The notes: generated by a model not told the origin, from the letters alone. Shown: positions 9,458 through 18,458, counted from the stretch's first letter. The stretch is 54,040 bases of DNA from Dolichospermum sp. UHCC 0259 (GCF_009711935.1 NZ_VIKX01000020.1:1-54040), one strand, 5' to 3'. Numbers and translations are program-made.

Positions 9458-10798
9458 ATGTCTAACATTCAAGAAATCGCCACCTACGCTCAAGAAAATG
9501 CCGCCAAACTTGGCATTAAAAAGTTCGACATTTACGGCTCAACTGTAGATGATACTAGCGTTCAAGTTGACCAAGGAGAACCCAAACAAGTCAAAGCTTC
9601 CAATCGTTCTGGAGTAACAGTTCGGGTTTGGAACGAAGAAAATACAATGGGTGTTACCAGCACCACAGATGTAGATTCTAAAGGATTAGAATTAGCCTTA
9701 AAAACAGCTTATGAAGCCAGCTTTTTTGGTGTGAAAGAAAACGTTCCTGATTTTAGTCCAGAAGCCACTGTTCCTATCCCTAATAAACATCAAGAAAAAG
9801 CCCTGCAAGCACCTGTTTCTGAACTAATAGAAAAATTATTAGTAGCAGAAAAAGAATTATTAGCAACCCATCCTGCTATTACAAGTGTCCCTTATAATGG
9901 GTTAGCACAAAGGGATATTGACAGATTTTATCTCAATAGTGATGGTGCTGTCAGAACTGAATCTCATTCTTTAGCTTCTATTTATTTGTACAGCAAAACT
10001 GAAGAAGAGGGTAAGAAACCCCGCAGCGGTGGTGCATATCGAGTTAAAGAATGTGTCGCTGATTTAGATATTGCCGGTTGTATTAAAGAGACTGCTGAGA
10101 AAACTATCAGTCATTTGCATTATGAAAAAATCAAAACTGGTAAATATCAAGTAGTTTTCTCTCCTGAAGCTTTTTTAAGTTTATTGGGGGCTTTTTCTAA
10201 TTTATTTAACGCCCAAAGTATTCTGGATAATCAGAGTTTATCAAAAACTGATGATATTGGGAAAGAACTGGCTTCACCTTTACTTTCAGTTTATGATGAT
10301 GCTTTACACCCCGCTAATATTGGTGCAGAAAGTTTTGATGGTGAAGGGACTCCAACTCGGCAAATTAAGTTAATAGAAAAGGGCATTTTAACTAGCTTTT
10401 TACATAGTGCGGGAACTGCTAAACGGTTAAATGCTCAACCTACGGGTAATGCTAGTATTGGCGCAAAAGTGAGCGTCAGTCCCAATTTCTATCACGTTTT
10501 TGCAGCAGGAACACCAGAGCAAGAATTGAGTTTAGAAACTGCGGAAAATGTGATTTTAATTGATGATTTACAAGCTCTTCATGCCGGTGTTAAGGCTTTA
10601 CAAGGTTCTTTTTCTTTGCCTTTTGATGGTTGGTTAATTAACAAAGGTGAGAAAACCAGTATTGAGTCTGCAACGGTAGCTGGTGATTTTCTGGAGTTGT
10701 TGAAATCAATTGTTTATGTGGAGAAAGAAGTGGAATTAACACCAGCAGGAGTTGCTCCTAGAGTTTGGGTAAGCGAACTTTCTATTACTGGGGATTAA
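9458..10798 (+). CDS. pmbA: TldE/PmbA metallopeptidase subunit
   Basis: The 446-residue product is a TldD/PmbA-family protein without the HExxxH motif, as expected for TldE/PmbA, the non-catalytic partner of TldD. Typical blocks are SGVTVRVWNEENTMG near residue 50, GGAYRVKE near 190 and GIFTSFL-like EKGILTSFLHS near 310. Together with tldD upstream it should form the TldD-TldE peptidase in the cytoplasm. The ATG at 9458 gives a normal N-terminus. Confidence 0.9.
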   Translation: MSNIQEIATYAQENAAKLGIKKFDIYGSTVDDTSVQVDQGEPKQVKASNRSGVTVRVWNEENTMGVTSTTDVDSKGLELALKTAYEASFFGVKENVPDFSPEATVPIPNKHQEKALQAPVSELIEKLLVAEKELLATHPAITSVPYNGLAQRDIDRFYLNSDGAVRTESHSLASIYLYSKTEEEGKKPRSGGAYRVKECVADLDIAGCIKETAEKTISHLHYEKIKTGKYQVVFSPEAFLSLLGAFSNLFNAQSILDNQSLSKTDDIGKELASPLLSVYDDALHPANIGAESFDGEGTPTRQIKLIEKGILTSFLHSAGTAKRLNAQPTGNASIGAKVSVSPNFYHVFAAGTPEQELSLETAENVILIDDLQALHAGVKALQGSFSLPFDGWLINKGEKTSIESATVAGDFLELLKSIVYVEKEVELTPAGVAPRVWVSELSITGD

Positions 10799-11036
10799 AA
10801 GTTAGTCTTTGGGTAGTACCTATAAAATCCAAATAATGGTGGGTATTACCCATTTACTATTTACTATACTGCGATCGCTGGCATTGATAAACTCTGGGGA
10901 TTAATATCTTTTTTACTTTGTGCGTCGGCGGTTTAATAGTAATTTATCGAACCACAGAGGCACAGAGGACACAGAGATAGAAAAAATGATAAAAAAATTG
11001 AGTACAGTTTTACAAAGAAATGCTATAAGTTGATAA

Positions 11037-11288
11037 ATGTCAAAAAAACGGAAGTTACTAGATAAAGTTCTTGCTGGTTCTAAAAATATTCAATTTAATG
11101 AATTTGTGAATTTAGTTGAAGCCTTTGGATTTTGTTTATCAAGAGTTAATGGTAGTCATCATATTTTTATTCATCAAAATATAGAGAAAATTATTAACTT
11201 ACAAAATCGAAATGGTCAAGCTGTTCCATATCAAATCAAACAATTTTTAGCTATCATTGAAGAATATGGATTAACTTTAGAGGATTAA
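11037..11288 (+). CDS. hicA: HicA-family toxin
   Basis: The 83-residue protein has the dsRNA-binding-like HicA fold pattern with the NGSHHIF motif (H41, H42); the His in GSHH is catalytic in HicA mRNA interferases. The basic N-terminus MSKKRKLLDKVLAGSKN is usual. The gene is followed after 2 bp by a HicB-type antitoxin gene, the canonical toxin-first order. Upstream sequence is AT-rich and no strong operator was recognised. Confidence 0.85.
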   Translation: MSKKRKLLDKVLAGSKNIQFNEFVNLVEAFGFCLSRVNGSHHIFIHQNIEKIINLQNRNGQAVPYQIKQFLAIIEEYGLTLED

Positions 11289-11290
11289 AA

Positions 11291-11512
11291 ATGAAAAACT
11301 ACCATATTAATATTTTCTATAGTGAAGAAGACGGTGGTTATATAGCAGATATTCCAGATTTAAAATACTGTTCTGCATTTGGTGACACTGAAGAAGAAGC
11401 ATTATCTGAAGTTTTGCAAGCAAAAGCAGCATGGTTAGAAACTGCAAAATTACAGGGTAAATCTATTCCTGAACCTAAATACCGTCCTGCAATTTATCAA
11501 ATAGCTTCATGA
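11291..11512 (+). CDS. hicB: HicB-family antitoxin
   Basis: This 73-residue protein matches the short HicB-like form: IFYSEEDGGYIADIPDLKYCSAFGDTEEEALSEV is the family core (a degraded RNase H-like fold). It should bind and neutralise the HicA toxin encoded 2 bp upstream. There is no separate C-terminal helix-turn-helix or ribbon domain visible, so autoregulation may be weak or rely on the complex. The C-terminal tail has PEPKYRPAIY, common in cyanobacterial members. Confidence 0.87.
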   Translation: MKNYHINIFYSEEDGGYIADIPDLKYCSAFGDTEEEALSEVLQAKAAWLETAKLQGKSIPEPKYRPAIYQIAS

Positions 11513-11515
11513 AGA

Positions 11516-12433
11516 TTATTTACTAATTCGTTCATACAACCAAGCTAAGGACGCGCCGATAGTTTCTGCTAAGATGCTAATGAGACGATAAAGAGCGATC
11601 GCACTAATCACCAAAGCCGCCGGAAAATGATATTGTAACAGTAACATGGCTGTGGTTTCAAATATGCCTAAACCACCAGGCGCACCAGGAATAACTAACC
11701 CTAATACCCACGCACAACTAAAAGCCCCCACTAATAAGGGAATTTGCGCCCATGTTAAAGAAGTTAACGCCAACATGGTTAAAATAAATCCAGCAGCACG
11801 TAACCCTAAAAAAACTAATTCTCCTAATAATGGTTTCACCGGATATCGTTTAATTATAAAAATATCAATTAACTGATTTTCTCCATCAGATTTTTTATTT
11901 TTCCACCGATCTAAAAGTTGCATAACTGGGTTTAAAAATTGGGGATGAAGTATACTTAATACAATTATTAAACTCAGAAGTTGCAGAATAATTAAATTAT
12001 AATTCAGATTATTAACAATAAGTTGACTGCCAAATAAAACAATAATAATTAAAGCTGCTGCTAACATTAATAGTGGTTCTAATAAAACACTTAAAGTTGC
12101 AAGATTCGTAGGAATGTTAGCATTTTTAGCCGCCATAATCCGCCCATAATAATGCCAAACATTCCCAGGTAAATATTTGGCAATATTCGTTTTTAAATAA
12201 ACTTGAATAAACTCAATAGCAGATACAGATTGATTTAACTCCTTTAATACCCAAGTCCAAATCCAACCCGCCCAAATATGTGCAAATAAAGTTACAAATG
12301 TAGCAGTCGCTAATATTAACCATCCATTTGCATTAATCCGAATAGCACTAACTCCCAACCAATTATCTTTTAACGCTTTCAACAAAAAAAACAGCGTTCC
12401 ACCTAAAATTAACCCTCGGATAATTTTCTTCAT
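11516..12433 (-). CDS. LPG-synthase-TM / UPF0104 family membrane protein
   Basis: The 305-residue protein has about eight hydrophobic segments and the signatures YLPGNVWHYYGR (near residue 92) and IPGAPGGLGIFE (near 250), typical of the lysylphosphatidylglycerol synthetase transmembrane (flippase-like) family. No catalytic LPG synthase domain is fused, so lipid flipping or an unknown membrane role is more likely than aminoacyl-lipid synthesis. In cyanobacteria many members sit near glycosyltransferases; here none is adjacent. Its stop lies 3 bp from the end of hicB, convergent. Confidence 0.8.
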   Translation of the reverse strand: MKKIIRGLILGGTLFFLLKALKDNWLGVSAIRINANGWLILATATFVTLFAHIWAGWIWTWVLKELNQSVSAIEFIQVYLKTNIAKYLPGNVWHYYGRIMAAKNANIPTNLATLSVLLEPLLMLAAALIIIVLFGSQLIVNNLNYNLIILQLLSLIIVLSILHPQFLNPVMQLLDRWKNKKSDGENQLIDIFIIKRYPVKPLLGELVFLGLRAAGFILTMLALTSLTWAQIPLLVGAFSCAWVLGLVIPGAPGGLGIFETTAMLLLQYHFPAALVISAIALYRLISILAETIGASLAWLYERISK

Positions 12434-12724
12434 TATTTTCCTAATTTAACTGTTAGATTATTCCCATCTGCATCTATCAAATCTTATATTAAACCAGTTA
12501 CATATCTCAAGCTAATCAAAGTCAACAAAAATATCTCTCTATAGTTAGATAAAACTGTGAATATAGCTGCTATAAAATGTTTACCATGCAAAGATAGACA
12601 TCTTTTATCTTTCTTGTCTCTGATGAAGATTGTTATTAGAGTCAATGAAAACTAGTAAAAATATGCTGTTCAAATTTATATTGATTAATTGTGAATTTGG
12701 TCAAAACCATAAAAGGAGATGAAT

Positions 12725-13330
12725 ATGAAAACAGTAATTAATTGGTTGCAAAATCTACGCCCTCTCAAAGTTTTGAAAGTTTTTTTGGCAGTAACTTTCC
12801 TGGTTTTAGTACAAGCTTGTAATCGTCCTGGAATAGCTGCACAGCCATCTCAAACACCTGGTCAACCACCAAATGTGCAAAGATATGATCCCAGCGCACA
12901 AGAATATAACATTTCTCCTCGTCAAGGAGGAATGAATGAATTTAGTGATGTAGATCCTAGAGCTAAGAACGCAGAAAAAGCTGCTAATGCTAGAGCCAAA
13001 GATTTAATAGAAAATGCTCAGAAAAATGTGGAAAGTAAAAGGATTGATAGTGTTGATCAATATGTTCGCAATTATCAAGAAGGAGCGCCCTTAGATGAAA
13101 GAGTCAAACGCTTAGGTCAGGATGTAGGTAGTTCAGCAGAAGAATTGCGAGAAGGTGTAACGAAGGGAACTCAAAGAGGCATCGAAAATCTTCAAGAAAA
13201 TATCCAAAATGCTGCTGAATATCTAACAAAGAATGTGCAGCGCGGTACTGAGGATTTAGGCAAAAATATTCAGCGAACATCTGAAAATGCAACAGACGCA
13301 TTTAGAAAGAATGTGAGAGAAGCTAATTAA
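12725..13330 (+). CDS. Lipoprotein with helical tail (DUF6658-like)
   Basis: The product of about 201 residues has a signal peptide with lipobox LVQAC (Cys32 from the chosen start), a Pro/Gln-rich linker, then Lys/Glu/Asn-rich amphipathic repeats such as GTQRGIENLQENIQNAAEYL and GTEDLGKNIQRTSENATDAF. It resembles a cyanobacterial lipoprotein family annotated DUF6658; function unknown. Two ATGs are available: 12719 abuts AAGGAG directly, whereas 12725 has a 6-base spacing and is preferred. A hairpin terminator candidate follows at 13361. Confidence 0.7.
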   Translation: MKTVINWLQNLRPLKVLKVFLAVTFLVLVQACNRPGIAAQPSQTPGQPPNVQRYDPSAQEYNISPRQGGMNEFSDVDPRAKNAEKAANARAKDLIENAQKNVESKRIDSVDQYVRNYQEGAPLDERVKRLGQDVGSSAEELREGVTKGTQRGIENLQENIQNAAEYLTKNVQRGTEDLGKNIQRTSENATDAFRKNVREAN

Positions 13331-13360
13331 ACTTTATCTCCTGACGAGAGATATCATTTG

Positions 13361-13384
13361 TAGGGTGGGCATTGCTCACCCTAT
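13361..13384. terminator. Hairpin after lipoprotein gene
   Basis: TAGGGTG-GGCATTGCT-CACCCTA forms a 7-bp stem with a short loop, followed by TATTTTTATATT. It is placed 30 bp after the stop codon of the lipoprotein gene and fits a Rho-independent terminator. The same GTAGGGTGGGCA sequence type also occurs as a dispersed repeat in cyanobacteria. Confidence 0.6.
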
Positions 13385-13467
13385 ATTTTTATATTCTGCG
13401 GTAATAATGCAATATCCATTGATAATTTATCTACGTTGTAGCATTATATTAGATTGGGTCTAAAGAT

Positions 13468-14754
13468 TTATTTTGGATGTTGTAAATACCAACTTTCTAA
13501 CGCCAAACGATAAATTTCTCGCCAAGGAATATTATTTTGCCGTGCTAATTCTGCACAATCTTCATATTCAGGCTGAATATTAGTAATTACCTTTTCTGTG
13601 TCTGTTCCTTTCCATGCGACCTTTACCGCTATTGTTCCATAAATAGTCTCCACCTTTTGCATTTCCCGTTGTAAAATTGATCGTTTTTGAGTAGTGCGAC
13701 GAATCCCTAAAGTGCTAGTTTCTCTAAATAACACCGCTTCACAACTAGCTAACTTTTCAGGATGACAAATCACAGTTAATAAAATTCCGGTACGTGACTT
13801 TTTCATTCCTATCGGTTGGGTAAAAACATCTACAGCACCAGCAGCAAATAAAGCCTCAAATACATAACCGAATACTTGAGGATTTAAATCATCTATTTGA
13901 GTTTCTAGGACATTAATCGTTTCTAAATTTGGGGAATATTCCCCTAAATCAGAGTTATCAGTCTGTAAAGATTCATTTTCACCGTACCAGAGCCGTAGTA
14001 TATTAGGAATGGGTAAATCTAGAGAACCCGCCCCTAATCCTACCTGTTTGATAGTCATTGGTGGCGGTGAACCAAAGTCTTGAACTAAGGTAGTAGCGAT
14101 CGCCGCCCCCGTTGGTGTTACCAATTCTCTGTCAATACCATTGCTATAAACTGGACAACCCCGCATTTCCCACAACTTTAAAACCGCCGGTACTGGTACA
14201 GCCATTCTTCCGTGTGCAGCATGAACAGTACCACCGCCAGTTGGAAATGCCGAACAGTATAGCAAAGGCAACCCTGAGCGATCGCAATCAATACCCAACC
14301 AATCCAACCCTAAACAAGTACCCACAATATCCACAATCGCATCCACAGCCCCCACTTCATGAAAATGAACCTTTTCCGGTGCGATGCCATGAACAGCCCC
14401 CTCTGCCACTGCCAACCGGCGAAAAACAGCTAAACTCCAAGCTTCCGCCTGTTTTGGTAAATTCCCCTTAACAATCATCTCCTCTATTTCTGGCAAATGA
14501 CGGGTGTGGTGGTGATCATGTTCATTGTGATCATGATGATGGTGGTGATGAGAAACCAAATCCACATTAACCTTAGTCGCTTGTTGACCTTGACGGTGAA
14601 CTAATTCCGCCCCCAATCGGTATTCTGCCTCAATTCCCAAGCCATTAAGTTGTTCTCTTAAATACTCCACAGGCACACCCAAACTAACCAACGCCCCCAA
14701 ACACATATCACCAGAAACCCCTGTTGGACATTGAAGATAAGCGATTTTATTCAT
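13468..14754 (-). CDS. larC: LarC, nickel-pincer cofactor biosynthesis protein
   Basis: This 428-residue LarC-family protein starts with CPTGVSGDMCLGALVSLG, has a histidine-rich loop at residues 69-86 (six consecutive His, then DHNEHDHHH), VHFHEVGAVDAIVDIVG near 125-145, and the C-terminal LarC2-like part with ETQIDDLNPQ. LarC inserts nickel into the pincer cofactor made by LarB and LarE for lactate racemase. The gene is one continuous frame, unlike Lactobacillus larC, which needs frameshifting. No larA, larB or larE is present in the window, so the target enzyme is unknown here. Confidence 0.9.
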   Translation of the reverse strand: MNKIAYLQCPTGVSGDMCLGALVSLGVPVEYLREQLNGLGIEAEYRLGAELVHRQGQQATKVNVDLVSHHHHHHDHNEHDHHHTRHLPEIEEMIVKGNLPKQAEAWSLAVFRRLAVAEGAVHGIAPEKVHFHEVGAVDAIVDIVGTCLGLDWLGIDCDRSGLPLLYCSAFPTGGGTVHAAHGRMAVPVPAVLKLWEMRGCPVYSNGIDRELVTPTGAAIATTLVQDFGSPPPMTIKQVGLGAGSLDLPIPNILRLWYGENESLQTDNSDLGEYSPNLETINVLETQIDDLNPQVFGYVFEALFAAGAVDVFTQPIGMKKSRTGILLTVICHPEKLASCEAVLFRETSTLGIRRTTQKRSILQREMQKVETIYGTIAVKVAWKGTDTEKVITNIQPEYEDCAELARQNNIPWREIYRLALESWYLQHPK

Positions 14755-14769
14755 AAATTTATTTGTTAA

Positions 14770-14886
14770 TTGTCAGTTGTTAATTGTCAGTTGTCAGTTG
14801 TCAGTTGTCAGTTGTCAGTTGTCAGTTGTCAGTCGTCAGTTGTCAGTCGTCAGTCGTCAGTTGTCAGTTGTCAGTTGTCAGTTGTC
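14770..14886. repeat. Heptamer tandem repeat array (TTGTCAG)n
   Basis: About 16 tandem copies of a 7-base unit, TTGTCAG with TCGTCAG variants, fill the space between larC and the downstream Sua5-type gene. Because 7 is not a multiple of 3 and the unit lacks stop codons in all frames, three reading frames are open across it, giving spurious ORFs. It is a typical STRR array of heterocystous cyanobacteria. Confidence 0.95.
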
Positions 14887-14902
14887 ATTGGGAAGAAATA
14901 TT

Positions 14903-14956
14903 CCCCAACTTCCCCAACTTCCCCAACTTCCCCAACTTCCCCAACTTCCCCAACTT
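14903..14956. repeat. Nonamer tandem repeat array (CCCCAACTT)x6
   Basis: Six perfect copies of CCCCAACTT in tandem lie just after the heptamer array, followed by degenerate CCCCTACTC units. The period is 9, unlike the 7-base arrays elsewhere. It ends about 45 bp before the start codon of the Sua5-type gene and may affect its leader. Confidence 0.95.
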
Positions 14957-15000
14957 CCCCTACTCCCCCTACTTGCCCAGTCCCCAGTCCCCAATCCATT

Positions 15001-15660
15001 ATGGCCAAAATATTCACCATTCATCCTGATAATCCTCAAAGCCGCCGAATAGAGGAAATAAAGTTAGCGCTATTAGGTGGCGCTATCATGCTCTACCCTA
15101 CAGATACAGTTTATGCAATTGGTTGTGACTTGAATGCCAAGTCGGCGGTGGAAAGAGTGAGGCAAATCAAACAATTAGCAAATGATAAACCACTGACATT
15201 TTTATGTCCCTCACTCTCCAATGTGGCGACTTATGCCTTCGTAAGTGATACAGCCTACCGGATTATGAAAAGGTTAATACCAGGACCCTACACATTTTTG
15301 CTCCCTGCGACCAAACTAGTACCGCGACTGGTGCAAAATCCCAAACGCAAAACCACAGGAATCCGAGTGCCAAATCATAACGTTTGCTTGGCACTAATGG
15401 AAGCGTTAGGAAACCCAATTATTTCCACTTCTGCTCATGTTCAAACCAATGATGAAGACCAGGAAATAGTTGAGAACGGAAAACAACCAATTTTGTCACG
15501 GGTAGATTTATACGACCATTTGGATAAATTGGTAGATATCATTATTGACACTGCCGAAGAACCTACATATCAAGTGTCTACCATTTTAGATTTGACCGAT
15601 GAAGAACCAGTTATTATTCGGAGAGGTTTAGGTTGGGAAGCCGTAGCTACTTGGGTTTAA
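15001..15660 (+). CDS. Sua5/YciO/YrdC-family protein (threonylcarbamoyl-AMP synthase type)
   Basis: The 219-residue protein has the YrdC fold with LLGGAIMLYPTDTVYAIGCDL near residues 25-45, KPLTFLC near 65 and STSAHVQTNDED near 140. Sua5/TsaC proteins make threonylcarbamoyl-AMP for the t6A37 tRNA modification; the shorter YciO paralogues have an uncertain role, and this single-domain protein resembles the YciO/YrdC type. The frame is open further upstream through the tandem repeats, but the ATG at 15001 (MAKIFTIHPDNPQ) matches where the conserved domain begins. Confidence 0.85.
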   Translation: MAKIFTIHPDNPQSRRIEEIKLALLGGAIMLYPTDTVYAIGCDLNAKSAVERVRQIKQLANDKPLTFLCPSLSNVATYAFVSDTAYRIMKRLIPGPYTFLLPATKLVPRLVQNPKRKTTGIRVPNHNVCLALMEALGNPIISTSAHVQTNDEDQEIVENGKQPILSRVDLYDHLDKLVDIIIDTAEEPTYQVSTILDLTDEEPVIIRRGLGWEAVATWV

Positions 15661-16067
15661 GAATAAAGCTTTACAAGTGCAACCCCTTGTTTTGGACTCC
15701 GTTGCGCTAATTATATGATCACCTGACTCCAATTTGGAAATTGTCATCCTCCTAAATCCCGTCATCCTCAGTCATGAAATTATGGCTACGCCACACAGGC
15801 TAACAGCCAATCTTAGCATGACTAGGCTTTTGGCAATTTGCCCTCAGAGTGAATATCTATTATGCCATCTTTGATCTAGTTGCTAAAAACAAAGCGACAC
15901 AATTAACAAGCCCTTAACTTTGGAAATTTCCTACAGTATTTACATATCAGTAATCTAGTTAGTGAATTTTGAGGAATAAATCTCCAAAGATTTTCACTCC
16001 TGAGACTGACATTAAATACCGTATCTGCATTTGAGTTAAGGTGCAATACCAATTTTATAGAAAAGTC
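15661..16067. other. Long leader region upstream of the HetZ-family gene
   Basis: About 400 bp carry no protein-like frame. A short REP-like segment (ATGGCTACGCCACACAGGCTAACAGCC) is near 15781-15807. The length fits a regulated promoter for the developmental gene downstream, but I could not identify a specific operator. Confidence 0.45.
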
Positions 16068-17288
16068 ATGAAAGCTAACATCACCAATCTGCCTAATTCT
16101 ACATCTGCTTTTGATAGCTATATTTCTCTTGAAGAATTGTCTGTTCCCACCAGCGACACATTAGTACAACTTTTATCCCATGAGATGCAATCTCAAGTTA
16201 AATCTGCCACTTCAGGTGTACAAGATGTTGTTGGACGCATAGCCAAAGAAGTAGAACGGATATGTGATAAAAGCTCCCGCATTCAAAACTCTGGACAAAT
16301 TCAGTCTTGGCAAATTACATTAGGAAGACATCGGTTACAAAAGTGCCTCCGTTACTATCAACTTGGCTCTAAACAAGGACGAGTAGAATTACACAGCAGT
16401 TTGGGTGCAATTGTTTATCGTCACGTAACTGTTGCCGGTTCAGATTTAGGATTTGAGGCTCGTTACAATTTAATTGAAGATTTTTTACAAGCTTTTTATA
16501 TCGAAGCTATTAAAGCGTTCCGTCGAGAAACCGAATTACCCGAAGATTACACCCCCCGTACTCAGTTACAAGTAGCTGAGTATATGGCGTTTACAGAACA
16601 ATATGCCAAACGCCGGATTAATTTACCCGGTGGCGCTAATCAACAATTAATTGTTTTACGCGCTCAAGGTTTTGCCCGTCGTCAACCCCAAGAAACTACT
16701 GTAGATATCGAAATGGCTGTGGATTCTGCAAAAACAGAAGAAGCGGAATCTTATCAACGCAATGTGGCAGTGCAGCAAATTCGCTCACAAATGATTGCTA
16801 AACCCGGTTTTGACCCTTCGGAAGAATCGGAACGCAATCGAGTGATTACCGAATTGATGAAATATCTGGAATCTCAAGGACAATCTGATTGTATGAATTA
16901 CTTGACTCTCAAACTCCAGGATCTTTCTGCACCGGAAATTGACCAAATTCTGGGTTTAACCAGTCGTCAACGGGATTATTTACAACAAAGATTTAAATAT
17001 CACGTTGAGAAGTTTGCCAAACAGCATCAATGGCAATTAGTTCATCAATGGTTAGGTGCTGGTTTAGAACATAAGTTAGGTTTATCTTCCCTGCAATGGG
17101 ATATTTTTTGGAATCAACTCACACCACAGCAACAGCAAATTTTTGAACTAAAAACCGCTTGTCAAAGTGATCAACTTATTTCTAAAGCCGTTCAATGTAC
17201 TCCGAAACAACTACAAAAACGCTGGACACAAATGTTGGAATTAGCATGGTCTATTCGTAACGGTCATGCTGAATCTAAAAATAATTAA
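16068..17288 (+). CDS. HetZ-family heterocyst differentiation regulator
   Basis: The 406-residue protein resembles HetZ and HetZ-related proteins of Anabaena: LGRHRLQKCLRYYQLGS, RVELHSSLGAIVYRHV, YNLIEDFLQAFYIEAIKAFRRE, LQVAEYMAFTEQYAKRRI and the C-terminal LTSRQRDYLQQRFKYHVEKFA plus a helix-turn-helix-like tail (CTPKQLQKRWTQMLE). HetZ controls early heterocyst commitment and interacts with PatU3 and HetR. A GTG at 16041 would add nine residues, but ATG 16068 is preferred. No patU gene flanks it, so it may be a HetZ paralogue rather than HetZ itself; the symbol is left empty for that reason. Confidence 0.8.
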   Translation: MKANITNLPNSTSAFDSYISLEELSVPTSDTLVQLLSHEMQSQVKSATSGVQDVVGRIAKEVERICDKSSRIQNSGQIQSWQITLGRHRLQKCLRYYQLGSKQGRVELHSSLGAIVYRHVTVAGSDLGFEARYNLIEDFLQAFYIEAIKAFRRETELPEDYTPRTQLQVAEYMAFTEQYAKRRINLPGGANQQLIVLRAQGFARRQPQETTVDIEMAVDSAKTEEAESYQRNVAVQQIRSQMIAKPGFDPSEESERNRVITELMKYLESQGQSDCMNYLTLKLQDLSAPEIDQILGLTSRQRDYLQQRFKYHVEKFAKQHQWQLVHQWLGAGLEHKLGLSSLQWDIFWNQLTPQQQQIFELKTACQSDQLISKAVQCTPKQLQKRWTQMLELAWSIRNGHAESKNN

Positions 17289-17298
17289 ATCCCATCCA

Positions 17299-17550
17299 GT
17301 AGGTTGGGTTGACGCAAGGAAACCCAACATTTTTATGAAAATATTAGTTTTTACAATGTTGGTTTTCACCGTTTCTATAATGTTACCTGATTTCGACATA
17401 AGATAATTTGTGGAAAACTTGCCCCAATTAGGAGTCTCAAACCATTATTCTCTCGCTCTTAAAAATCATAACTTCTTTCGCGTAGCGTCTTTGAAGGAGA
17501 AACTCCGAACTCCGATAATGTTGGGTTTCACTTCGTTCTACCCAACCTAC
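17299..17550. repeat. Dispersed inverted-repeat element (GTAGGTTGGGTT ... AACCCAACCTAC)
   Basis: The left end has GTAGGTTGGGTT and an immediate hairpin (GTTGGGTT/AACCCAAC, 17303-17328) followed by ATTTTTATG, which may terminate the HetZ-family transcript. The right end (GTTGGGTTTCACTTCG then TTCTACCCAACCTAC, to 17550) is the same as in a compact copy at 41288-41361. Between lie about 200 bp including another repeat, TTTCGCGTAGCGTCTTTG. It looks like a composite of two repeat units in a convergent gap. Confidence 0.65.
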
Positions 17551-17556
17551 AGTTTT

Positions 17557-18393
17557 CTATAATTTTCTATAAGAAGTTACCAATACTTCAGTGATTTTTC
17601 CTCGCTTTTGAGCATTAGAATTAATTGACCTTGCTGCTGATATGGTGTGAATATTAAAATCACTATAAAGATCACGAATTAATGGACAATCAGAATTAGA
17701 TAACATAACTTTTACCCCTTTATCAGCTAATTTAATAAAAATATCCCTGAGTTTGATTTGTTGATTTTCGTCGAAACAAAAATTACTATAAGCTGTAAAA
17801 TTGCTAGTTTTATTTAGAGGATAATAGGGAGGATCAAAATAAACAAAGTCATTAATATCTGTTGCATATTTTAACACTTCGTCAAAACTTGCTTGTTTAA
17901 TTTCTATTTTTTTTAGTGTTTGCGATGCAAGCTTTAAAACTTCTTCTTGACAAATACCTGGATTTTTATATTTGCCCACAGGGACATTAAATTTTCCTTG
18001 AGAATTAACCCGGTACAGCCCATTAAAACAAGTTTTATTCAGATAAATAAACCGAGCTGCTTTTTCTAAATTAGTTCCACCATGATAATTTCTGACATCA
18101 TAGTAATACTCTGAATTATGTCTTTGCTGATGTGCTTGCAGTAAAGTTATTAAGTCCTCAAGATTGTCTCTAACGCACCGATAAGTAAGAACTAAATCTG
18201 CATTAATATCAGTTAAAACTGCATGAGATGGTTGCAAATGGAAAAAAACTGCCCCACCTCCTAAAAAGGGTTCATAGTAAGTCTGGTAATGTTGGGGAAA
18301 ATAGTCTTTATATTGAGAAATTAATCTGGTTTTACCCCCAGCCCACTTTAAAAATGGTCGTGGGTAAGTTGGTTTAGGGATTTGACTTACCAT
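17557..18393 (-). CDS. Dam-family DNA adenine methylase (probable GATC specificity)
   Basis: The 278-residue D12-class N6-adenine methyltransferase has the AdoMet motif PFLKWAGGKTRLI (13-25), YYEPFLGGGAVFF (39-51) and catalytic DPPY at 187-190 (FVYFDPPYYP). It closely resembles Dam/DpnM-type enzymes and the DmtA-type orphan methylases of Anabaena that modify GATC. No restriction endonuclease gene is adjacent, so it appears solitary. GATC lies within the HIP1 octamer GCGATCGC, which is common in this window, so the enzyme would methylate HIP1 sites. The exact recognition sequence is inferred. Confidence 0.87.
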   Translation of the reverse strand: MVSQIPKPTYPRPFLKWAGGKTRLISQYKDYFPQHYQTYYEPFLGGGAVFFHLQPSHAVLTDINADLVLTYRCVRDNLEDLITLLQAHQQRHNSEYYYDVRNYHGGTNLEKAARFIYLNKTCFNGLYRVNSQGKFNVPVGKYKNPGICQEEVLKLASQTLKKIEIKQASFDEVLKYATDINDFVYFDPPYYPLNKTSNFTAYSNFCFDENQQIKLRDIFIKLADKGVKVMLSNSDCPLIRDLYSDFNIHTISAARSINSNAQKRGKITEVLVTSYRKL

Positions 18394-18458
18394 CTACTTA
18401 CGATTAAACTAAAAACTAACTAATCAATAAAGTCTATAATAAGGCAGTCTAAATTCAA

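Noticed and set aside
13468-14754. LarC as part of a lactate racemase operon
   Set aside because: No larA, larB or larE gene is in the window, so only a general nickel-cofactor role is stated.
14903-14956. CCCCAACTT array as a CRISPR or iteron origin
   Set aside because: The unit is 9 bases with no spacer and no replication initiator gene; a simple tandem array explains it.
14770-15000. Three overlapping forward reading frames in front of the Sua5-type gene
   Set aside because: They are open only because the 7-base unit lacks stop codons in all frames; the encoded peptides are low-complexity repeats, and the real start is ATG 15001.
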